From positions 8,060,001-8,124,000 of the forward strand of contig NZ_CP034539.1 in NCBI RefSeq assembly GCF_003963535.1: 64,000 bases of DNA. Direction: 5' to 3'. Shown in pieces: positions 16,085 to 23,164 of this stretch. Position numbers and translations under genes: made by a program. This DNA comes from Streptomyces cyaneochromogenes. GTDB lineage: Bacteria > Actinomycetota > Actinomycetes > Streptomycetales > Streptomycetaceae. The notes beneath the pieces were generated by a model, which had not been told where the DNA came from, searched no databases, and saw only the letters and a program-made list of their open reading frames with translations. How positions within the stretch are numbered: position 1 is the stretch's first letter; every line of letters begins with the position of its first letter.

Positions 16085-16160
16085 AGCGTGTGAAGAAACC
16101 CCCGCCTGCGCCGCGGCGCCCGCCCTCCGGGCGGACGACGGGGGTCTCTTCACAGGCTCT
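16083..16160 (-). terminator. Very long hairpin at the end of the LacI gene
   Basis: The 22-bp arm at 16083-16104 pairs with 16139-16160 with only two mismatches. The inner part CGCCC/GGGCG can extend the stem. The right arm touches the LacI stop codon (16160-16162), so this is probably the terminator of that gene. The transposable element sits exactly at its outer base. Confidence 0.7.
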
Positions 16161-17221
16161 CAACCGGACGACCCCGACCCCTGGCGCGGTATCGCCGTGC
16201 TGCCCCGCTCCACCAGCCGCGTCGACAACTCCGTCCGCGTACTCTCCGGCCGGTCCCCGTTCATCATCCGCACCAGCAGCCTCAGCGCCGTCGCCGCCAT
16301 CTCCGACAGCGGCTGGCGGACCGTGGTCAGGGCCGGGCTGATCCAGCGGGCCTCCGGCAGGTCGTCGAAGCCGACCACGCTCATGTCGTCCGGCACGCTC
16401 AACTCCCGTTCCGCCAGCGCCTGGTAGACGCCGAGGGCCATCCGGTCCGAGCAGACGAAGACGGCCGTCGGCGGTTCGGGCAGGTCGAGGAGGTCCAGCG
16501 TGCGGCGGTGGGCGACGCTCTCGTCGAAGCCCGCGTGCCGGACGTACTCGGGACGGTGCCGTATCCCGGCCGAGGCGAGCGCGGAGCGGTAGCCGGCCAC
16601 CCGGGCGTTGCTGCACATCTTGCGTTGGTGTCCGGCGACGACGGCAATGCGTTCGTGGCCGAGCGCCAGGAGGTGCTCGGTCGCCGTCACCCCGCCGTGC
16701 CAGTTCGCCGCGCCCACCGACACCACACCCGGCGGAGGCTCCAGCACCGGGTCGATCATCACGAACGGGATGCGGTGCTGCTCCAGCCATGCGTACTGCG
16801 ACGCCGTCAGCTCGGCCAGATTGAACAGCACCCCGGACGAACCGCGCGCGATCAGCTTGTCCAGCCAGCCCCGCTCCGGACGCGCGCCCCGGGTGCGGGT
16901 CAGCCCGGCGGAGACCACGATCTCCAGCCCCGCGTCGTGGGCCGCCGCCTCCACCCCGTGCAGCACCGCGCCCGACCAGGAGGTGTCCAGCGAGTGCACG
17001 ACGAGGTCGACCAGGCCCGGTGTCTTCGCCGCGTCGAAGCGGGGTCTGCGGACATAGCCGAGCCGGTCCAGCGCCTCGGTGACCCGGCGGCGAGTCTCCG
17101 GGGCCACGTCCTCCCGGCCGTTGACCACCTTGGAAGCGGTCGGCACGGACACCCCGGCCTCGCGCGCGACGACCGCCAGGGTAGGCCCGGCCGCCACGCT
17201 CGCACTGCCCGTACGGACCAT
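16160..17221 (-). CDS. LacI-family transcriptional regulator
   Basis: A 353-residue regulator. The N-terminal HTH with hinge is clear (TLAVVAREAGVSVPTASKVVNGREDVAPETRRRVTEALDRLGY, about residues 13-56). The periplasmic-binding-like sensor follows, with the family end motif PDDMSVVGFDDLPEARWISPALTTVRQPLSEM. The ATG at 17221 has no overlap with other genes. Two palindromes upstream (17256-17266 and 17285-17292) are likely operators. Sugar-responsive by family. Its former neighbours appear to be the GH43 and alginate-lyase genes now reduced to stubs, so it may have lost its main targets. Confidence 0.92.
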   Translation of the reverse strand: MVRTGSASVAAGPTLAVVAREAGVSVPTASKVVNGREDVAPETRRRVTEALDRLGYVRRPRFDAAKTPGLVDLVVHSLDTSWSGAVLHGVEAAAHDAGLEIVVSAGLTRTRGARPERGWLDKLIARGSSGVLFNLAELTASQYAWLEQHRIPFVMIDPVLEPPPGVVSVGAANWHGGVTATEHLLALGHERIAVVAGHQRKMCSNARVAGYRSALASAGIRHRPEYVRHAGFDESVAHRRTLDLLDLPEPPTAVFVCSDRMALGVYQALAERELSVPDDMSVVGFDDLPEARWISPALTTVRQPLSEMAATALRLLVRMMNGDRPESTRTELSTRLVERGSTAIPRQGSGSSG

Positions 17222-17255
17222 GGGGAACCACCTCTCCGGCCCGCCCGAGGGCCAT

Positions 17256-17292
17256 GAAAAGTTTTCGACCAGCGCGGATGTAGTAAGCGCTT
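17256..17292. promoter_or_regulatory. Candidate LacI-type operators upstream of the LacI gene
   Basis: GAAAAGTTTTC at 17256-17266 is a perfect 11-bp palindrome 35 bp before the start codon. AAGCGCTT at 17285-17292, within GTAAGCGCTTCC, is a perfect 8-bp palindrome with the CG centre usual for LacI-family operators. Both suggest autoregulation. AAGCGCTT also occurs at 36194-36201 in the pectin locus. Confidence 0.5.
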
Positions 17293-17413
17293 CCTACCCT
17301 AGGTTCACCGCGATGAGTCGGGAAGAGGCTGGAGTTCGCAAGGTCCGCATGTCCTCTGGCTTTCGAAACCTCGAACAGGGCCGGTGCTGCCCGGACTTCG
17401 AGCAGGGCCGGGG

Positions 17414-17608
17414 CTACCAGCAGGTGAGGCGGAATCCCGTGAAGTCGGCCGTGAACGCGGCGTCCACGAGATCCACGGCGTGGATGCCCGCCATCGCCCC
17501 GGTGAAGCGCAGCTTGGAGCCGTAGTCGTCGGACAGCCTGGTGAAGTCCAACGGCGGCCCGACCGGTGTGCGCACGCCCTGACGGACGTACCAGAACCGG
17601 GCCCTTCC
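17414..17608 (-). pseudogene. C-terminal stub of a GH43-type glycoside hydrolase
   Basis: The minus strand encodes about 64 residues ending at a TAG (17414-17416): ARFWYVRQGVRTPVG, then DFTRLSDDYGSKLRFTG and HAVDLVDAAFTADFTGFRL. This matches the C-terminal beta-sandwich of GH43 beta-xylosidase/arabinofuranosidase proteins (WY..D....LSDDYG..LRFTGAF.G....DL....ADFD.F). Everything upstream is missing. At 17608 it abuts a fragment of an alginate lyase in the opposite direction. Confidence 0.65.
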
Positions 17609-17812
17609 GTCGTCGAACTACTGGGCCAACTGGGACCTGTGCAACATGAACTCGGCCTGATGGGCGCCTTCTGCGAGATGGCCTGGTCACAGGGCGAGGA
17701 CATCACCGCCATGGCCGAAAAGGTGCGTCCCGAGGGCGGGGGCGGTGACTACGGCTCCGCCGGCGGCGGCTACGACCAGCTGGGCTTCGGCACGCTGATG
17801 TACGCCAAGTAG
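17609..17812 (+). pseudogene. Alginate-lyase-family remnant with internal deletions
   Basis: The plus strand first reads SNYWANWDLCNMNSA then stops; shifted by one frame near 17646 it reads ELGLMGAFCEMAWSQGED, and then jumps to a C-terminal-like GGGYDQLGFGTLMYAK before a TAG at 17810-17812. These three pieces match, in order, the middle and end of alginate-lyase-family polysaccharide lyases, but the sequence between them is deleted. The gene is dead. It points to a former polysaccharide locus next to the LacI regulator. Confidence 0.6.
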
Positions 17813-17922
17813 CGGTGTACGCCGAATAGCCCCCACATCCGCTCGTGCGCCGGAATATCGGGCCACAATGAGTTGCTCTGATCTTCACGGTGCACGAGCG
17901 CGGTGAGGAGGCTGGTGGACGT

Positions 17923-19509
17923 ATGACGGCAGTCCAGACAGACCCCGTGGTGAGCACTCCCTACGGTGCCGTACGGGGCCGGTTCGAACACGGCGTGGCG
18001 GTGTTCCGGGGCATCCCGTACGCGGCGCCCCCGTTCGGTCCGAACAGGTTCCGGCCGCCTCTGCCGCCGGACCCCTGGGACGGCGTGCGCGACGCCGGGT
18101 CCTTCGGGCCGACCCCGCCGAAACCCCCGTACTCCGAGTCGTTCGCGCAGTACCTGTCCGACCCCGACGTGCCCGGCGACGACTGTCTCAACCTCAACGT
18201 CTGGACGCCCGAACCGGGCCCCGGCGCTCGGCTCCCGGTCATGGTGTGGCTGCACGGCGGCGCCCTGACCAGGGGATCGTCGGGCATGCCCGTGTACGAC
18301 GGGCTGCCCTTCGCCCGGGACGGGGTCGTCCTCGTCTCCCTCAACTACCGGCTCGGCGTCGAGGGCTACGGCCTCTTCCCGGACGCCCCCGCCAACCCCG
18401 GCCTGCGCGACCAGCTCGCCGCCCTGGAGTGGGTGCACGCCTCGATCGAGGCGTTCGGCGGCGACCCGGCCCGCATCACTCTCTTCGGCCAGTCCGCCGG
18501 CGCCATCAGCATCGGCGCGCTGCTCGCCGCCCCGCAGGCCCAGGGCCTGGTCCGGCGGGCCGTCCTGCAGAGCGGGCCGCCCGAGGCCGCCGAGCGGGAC
18601 AAGGTACGGCGGATGGTGCGCCGTATGGCCAACCGGCTGAGGATCCCGGCCACCGCCGCGGCCTTCGCCGACGTCGACCGCGAGCTGCTGCTGCGCACCC
18701 AGGCCGAGGTGGGCCGGCTCAGCAGTCCCGTGGTGGGCGGGCCCGCGTTCGGGATCGTCGTCGACGGCGACATCGTGCCCCGCGACCCCCTGGAGGCGCT
18801 CACAGACGGCGACGCCGCCTGCGGAATCGACCTGATGACGGGCTGGACCCGCGACGAGTACCGCCTGTGGCTGGTGCCCGGCGGGCTCCTGGAGCGCATC
18901 GACCGGCTCGGCGCGGTCGCCCTCGCCGGCGCCATGGCCCGCTGCCGCGTCGGCGCCGACGTGCCCCGCGGCTACCGCGCCCTGCACCCGGAGGCCGGCA
19001 CCGCCGAGATCGTCGGCCAGATGGTCACCGACCACCTGCTGCGCCTCCCCCTGCACCGCCTGGCCGACGCTCGCCCCGGGTCGTCGTACGTGTACGAGTT
19101 CGCCTGGCCCTCCACCCTCCCCGACCTCGGCTCCTGCCACGCCCTGGAACTCGGCTTCGTCTTCGACACCGGGGAGGTCCCCGAGTCCCGCAAGTTGGCC
19201 GGTGAGGGGGCCCCGAAGGAGCTGGCGGACGAGATGCACCGGGCCTGGGTGCGGTTCGCGCAGGAGGGCGACCCCGGCTGGCAGTCGTGGGACGACTCGC
19301 ATCCGGTGCGGGTCTTCGGCGACGGCCCGACCCGTACGGCCTACGGCCCGCGCGACGCCGAGCTCGCCCTGTGGGCCGCCGCCGCGCCCGTCCCGCCCGG
19401 GGAATCCGCACCCGCACCGGCCCTGCCCGACGGTTCGCCCACGCGTGGTACGGAACTGAGGTCGGTCGTACGGCGGCTGCGGCTCCCCGGCACAGTCCGT
19501 CGGCACTGA
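17923..19509 (+). CDS. Type B carboxylesterase (alpha/beta hydrolase)
   Basis: A 528-residue carboxylesterase, start ATG 17923 preceded by GAGGAGG-type sequence. Family marks in order are VAVFRGIPYAAPPFGPNRFRPP, EDCLNLNV-like DDCLNLNVWTPE, the oxyanion region VWLHGGAL, and the nucleophile elbow FGQSAGA (Ser about residue 190). An acidic residue in the 300-350 region and His in SCHALELGFVFDT complete the likely triad. No signal peptide is seen, so it should be cytoplasmic. It lies beside decayed carbohydrate genes and a decayed LacI gene, and could have deacylated plant glycans, but the substrate is unknown. Confidence 0.9.
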   Translation: MTAVQTDPVVSTPYGAVRGRFEHGVAVFRGIPYAAPPFGPNRFRPPLPPDPWDGVRDAGSFGPTPPKPPYSESFAQYLSDPDVPGDDCLNLNVWTPEPGPGARLPVMVWLHGGALTRGSSGMPVYDGLPFARDGVVLVSLNYRLGVEGYGLFPDAPANPGLRDQLAALEWVHASIEAFGGDPARITLFGQSAGAISIGALLAAPQAQGLVRRAVLQSGPPEAAERDKVRRMVRRMANRLRIPATAAAFADVDRELLLRTQAEVGRLSSPVVGGPAFGIVVDGDIVPRDPLEALTDGDAACGIDLMTGWTRDEYRLWLVPGGLLERIDRLGAVALAGAMARCRVGADVPRGYRALHPEAGTAEIVGQMVTDHLLRLPLHRLADARPGSSYVYEFAWPSTLPDLGSCHALELGFVFDTGEVPESRKLAGEGAPKELADEMHRAWVRFAQEGDPGWQSWDDSHPVRVFGDGPTRTAYGPRDAELALWAAAAPVPPGESAPAPALPDGSPTRGTELRSVVRRLRLPGTVRRH

Positions 19510-19608
19510 CGACGCTCACGCCGCCGAAGGGCGTGCCGGGTCGTCAGGTCGACGGTGAGGCTGTCGCCGGGGGCCGGCGCGCCGGCCGCGAGTCGGGCAG
19601 CGCGTCGG

Positions 19609-20505
19609 CTACGCGTCGAGCGGCGCGACCGAGGTCCGTACCACCACATGGGTGCCCAGCAGCAGGTGCTCGTCCGGGTTCTCCGGGGTGCGGCCCAGCG
19701 CGGTGCGTACGGCGAGGCGGCCCAGTTCCTCGTAGGGGACGTGGACGGTCGTGAGGGTGGGGTGCAGGTCGCGGGCGGCGGGGATGTCGTCGTAGCCGGC
19801 CAGCGAGACGTCGCCGCGCACGTCCAGGCCCGCCTCGTGCAGGGCGGTGAGCGCGCCGGCGGCGACCATGTCGGTGGCGACAGGACGTGGGCGACCAGGG
19901 CGTAGGCCCCGCCCTCGTTGTCGTACTCGATGACGGTGACGGGAGCGCCGGGGCCGAGCGGTGGCCGCCCGCACAGCACCAGCCGGGACCCCGCCGACGC
20001 CAGCGAGTCGGCCATACGGCGGGTGCGCTCGCGGTACTCGGGGGTGTCGGCGGAGCCGCCGACCAGGATCACGGCGGCGGCGCGCTGGGCGCGCGTCATC
20101 TCGACGAACTCCACCTCGTGCTGGACGTCGCCCTCCGTCGTGCACACCAGGTACAGATGCCCGAGCCGCCGGGCCTCCCGCTCCACGCCGTGCGCCATGT
20201 GCGCGAACGACGGCCCGGTGATGTCCTCCAGCACGAACGCCGGCGTCGGCGTGCCGACACCGGAGACCGCCTGGCGCGCGCGTCGGCGACGTAGTCCAGG
20301 TCCCGGACCGCCCGCATCACGCGCGTACGCGTCGCCGAACTCACCGGATACACCCCGCCGAGCACGCGCGAGACGGTCGACGCGGACACCCCCGCACGGG
20401 TCGCCACATCCCGGATCGTGCGGTTCCCGACCCGGAGGCCGGCAGCGGGTGAAGGGCGTGGACGAGACCTGTGCGGGCGGCTCTCCGGCAGGTGTCCCAC
20501 CGCCG
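19609..20505 (-). pseudogene. LacI-family regulator, broken by a frameshift and an internal deletion
   Basis: The HTH (NRTIRDVATRAGVSASTVSRVLGG) and hinge are in one frame down to DYVADARAR near 20290. One base appears to be missing there, after which the sensor continues in the next frame (VLEDITGPSFAHMAHGVEREARRLGHLYLVCTT). At about 19880, after GGAYALVAHVLS, roughly 60-90 codons are deleted and the frame changes again to ATDMVAAGALTALHEAGLDVRGDVSLAGYDD, ending at a TAG (19609-19611). The deletion rules out a simple sequencing error. The 5' end is not certain. Confidence 0.75.
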
Positions 20506-20647
20506 ACGTGCCGCGGCGAACCTGATCAGTGATCCGGGAACCCGGCAACGCGCTCAACTATGGTTCAGGCATGGTTCTTTGTAATCCGACTGATGCCCGA
20601 TTGGTGCTGTCACGCGAGCCCCGGCCGCTCACCGGGGGTGCGGCCGC

Positions 20648-22132
20648 GTGAACAAGCCGCTGAGGCGCATAGCCATATTCTGCGGAATTCTGGTGCTCGC
20701 GCTGCTGCTTCGGGCCAACTGGCTGCAGTACATGAAGGCGGACGAGCTCGCCACCGACGACAAGAATCGACGCGTGCTCATCAACCAGTACTCGGCGCCG
20801 CGCGGCGACATCATCGTGGGCGCGCGGTCGATCACGGGCTCGAAGGAGGTCGAGGGGGCGGAACTGAAGTTCGTGCGCACGTACAAGAACGGACCCATGT
20901 ACGCGCCGGTCACCGGATACGCCTCCCAGTCCATGGGCATGACCTTCCTGGAGGGCACGTACGACAGCGTGCTCAGCGGCCAGGACGACCGGCTGGCGTT
21001 CGAGCGCTTCACGGACGTCGTCACCGGAAAGGAACGGCGCGGCGGGGACGTCATCACGACGATCGACCCCAAGGCGCAGGAGGCCGGGTACAAGGGTCTG
21101 ACGGACCTCGGCGCCCGCGGTTCGGTGGTGGCCCTGGACCCGAAGACGGGGAAGGTGCTGGCGCTCGTCTCGACTCCGTCCTACGACCCCGCGACGTTCG
21201 CCGGCAACTCCCTCAAGGAGAGCGACCGGTTCAAGGCGCTCGGCGCCGACAAGGCCAAGCCGCTGGCCAATCGCGCGCTGCGCGAAACCTTCCCGCCGGG
21301 GTCGACGTTCAAGATCCTCACCGCCGCCGCTGCCCTGGAGCACGGCGTGGTGACGGACATCGACGCCGCTTCGGACGCGAGCTCGCCGTACCTCCTGCCC
21401 CAGTCGACCAACAGGATCGGCAGCCAGGCCGGGGACGCCGTCTGCAACAAGGCCTCGATGAAGACCGCCATGCAGTACTCCTGCAACAACGTCTTCCTCG
21501 ACGCGGCCGTGAAGGTGGGCTCGGACAAGATGCGCGAGACGGCCGAGAAGTTCGGGTTCAACGAGGACGTCTACGCGTCCGAGTTCGGCGACCTGCGGGC
21601 CACCAAGAGCCTCTACCCCGAGGACCTGGACAAGCCCGGCACCGCACTGACCGGCATGGGCCAGGGCAGTCTCACCAGCACGCCCATGCAGATGGCCATG
21701 GTGACGGCCGCGCTGGTCAACGACGGCAAGGTGATGCAGCCGTACATCGTCGACCAGTTGCGGTCCCCCGATCTGAACGCCCTGGAGACTCACGAGCCGC
21801 AGGTCATGAGCGAGGCCGTCTCCGAGGCCACGGCCGAGAAGGTCCGGGAGATGATGGAGCACACCGCCAAGGAGGGCAGCGCCAAGAAGGCCCTGATCGA
21901 CGGAATCACGGTGGGCGGCAAGACCGGAACGGCGCAGCGCGGTGCGAACGTGCGCGACCAGGTTCCCTACGGCTGGTTCGTCTCGTACGGCGTGAAGCCC
22001 GACGGCGAGTCCGTCGCGGTGGCCGTCTTCATCGACCCGACCGACATGGACATCTCGCGTGAGGACATCTCCGGCGGCAGCCTGGCCGGACCCATCGCGC
22101 GGGACGTGATGGAGGCCGTTCTGAAGAAGTGA
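20648..22132 (+). CDS. Class B penicillin-binding protein (PBP2/PbpA type transpeptidase)
   Basis: A 494-residue bitopic membrane protein starting at the GTG at 20648. Residues 1-20 (MNKPLRRIAIFCGILVLALLLRANW) are a cytosolic tip and one membrane anchor. The N-terminal dimerisation domain holds YSAPRGDIIVG. The transpeptidase domain carries the three penicillin-binding motifs: PPGSTFK (nucleophile Ser about 219), YSCNN (about 277) and GGKTGTAQ (about 423). It closely resembles Streptomyces PbpA, which normally stands with rodA/ftsW; here those are missing, so this is a paralogue. It is followed by a broken class A beta-lactamase gene, suggesting a former beta-lactam-defence pair. Confidence 0.92.
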   Translation: MNKPLRRIAIFCGILVLALLLRANWLQYMKADELATDDKNRRVLINQYSAPRGDIIVGARSITGSKEVEGAELKFVRTYKNGPMYAPVTGYASQSMGMTFLEGTYDSVLSGQDDRLAFERFTDVVTGKERRGGDVITTIDPKAQEAGYKGLTDLGARGSVVALDPKTGKVLALVSTPSYDPATFAGNSLKESDRFKALGADKAKPLANRALRETFPPGSTFKILTAAAALEHGVVTDIDAASDASSPYLLPQSTNRIGSQAGDAVCNKASMKTAMQYSCNNVFLDAAVKVGSDKMRETAEKFGFNEDVYASEFGDLRATKSLYPEDLDKPGTALTGMGQGSLTSTPMQMAMVTAALVNDGKVMQPYIVDQLRSPDLNALETHEPQVMSEAVSEATAEKVREMMEHTAKEGSAKKALIDGITVGGKTGTAQRGANVRDQVPYGWFVSYGVKPDGESVAVAVFIDPTDMDISREDISGGSLAGPIARDVMEAVLKK

Positions 22133-22261
22133 GCAGCCGGTGCCCGATGCCACGACGGCCCCTGCCCGCGAGGGGTGAGGGAGCCGTCACCACCCCCTTT
22201 GGGCACCGGCGTGCCGGCCGCGGCAGGGTACGACCCGGCTCTCGAAAGCAGGTGCCAGCGG

Positions 22262-23031
22262 ATGACCCCGGAGCACTCCGGCCCGTCCCGCCGCGGCCTC
22301 CTCACCGCGGCGGCCCTGCTGCCACTGACGGGGTGCGGCGACTCACGGGACCGTGCGGCCGCCCGGGTGTCCCCGGCGCCGACACGCTCGTCCGTCGCGC
22401 CCTCCGCCTCGCCCTCCGCCTCCGCGACGACCCTGGACCTCCCGTCGTTGCGCGCGCTCGAACGCGAGCATGACGTCCGGCTCGGCGTGTACGCCCTGCA
22501 CACCGGTACGGGCGCGACGGTCGCCCACCGGGCGGACGAACGCTTCGCGTGCTGCTCCACGTTCAAGGCCCTCACCGTCGCCGCCGTCCTCGACCGCAAC
22601 CCGCTCGGCCACCTGGACACGCGCGTCACCTACGGCTGGAACGACATCAACTCCGTCTCGCCCGTCACCCGGAAGAACGTCGACCAGGGCATGACGATCC
22701 GTCAGCTGTGCGACGCCGCCGTCCGGCACAGCGACGGAACGGCCGCCAACCTCCTGCTGCGCGACCTCGGCGGCTGACCGCCTACCTGCGCGAGCTCGGC
22801 GACACCACCGGCGGCAACCGCATCCGGGCCGGCCTTCCCAAGAGCTGGCGGGTCGCCGACAAGACCGGGACCGGCACCTACGGCCGGGCCAACGACATCG
22901 CCGTCGTGTGGCCGCCCCGCTCCGCGCCTCTCGTGCCGGTCTTCATGTCCGAGCGCTCGGAACGTGAGGCCCGGCCGAAGGAGGCCGTGATCGCCGAGGC
23001 CACGGAGCGGGTCGCCGCCGCGCTGACTTGA
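22262..23031 (+). pseudogene. Class A beta-lactamase, inactivated by deletions and a frameshift
   Basis: The gene starts at the ATG at 22262 with a twin-arginine-like leader ending in a lipobox (LPLTGC, Cys25). The active-site CCSTFK (about residue 98) and HSDGTAANLLL are intact. The frame then stops at 22775-22777 just after LLRDLGG. Shifted by one frame it continues LTAYLRELGDTT, jumps directly to GGNRIRAGLPKSW and VADKTGTGTYG, and ends FMSERSERE..ATERVAAALT. The deleted block between GDTT and GGNRI normally holds the omega loop with the general-base Glu166. The gene cannot make an active lactamase. Confidence 0.8.
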
Positions 23032-23164
23032 CCGCGGTTGGTCGGGGCGGCCGGATCTGCGGGGCCGCAGGTGCCGTGGGCTCCGCCGGTTCCGCCGGTT
23101 CCGAAGGTCCCGGCTCGGGCGCTTCCGTCCTCGCGGAACCGGTGCCCGACGGCGCCCGCTCCTC

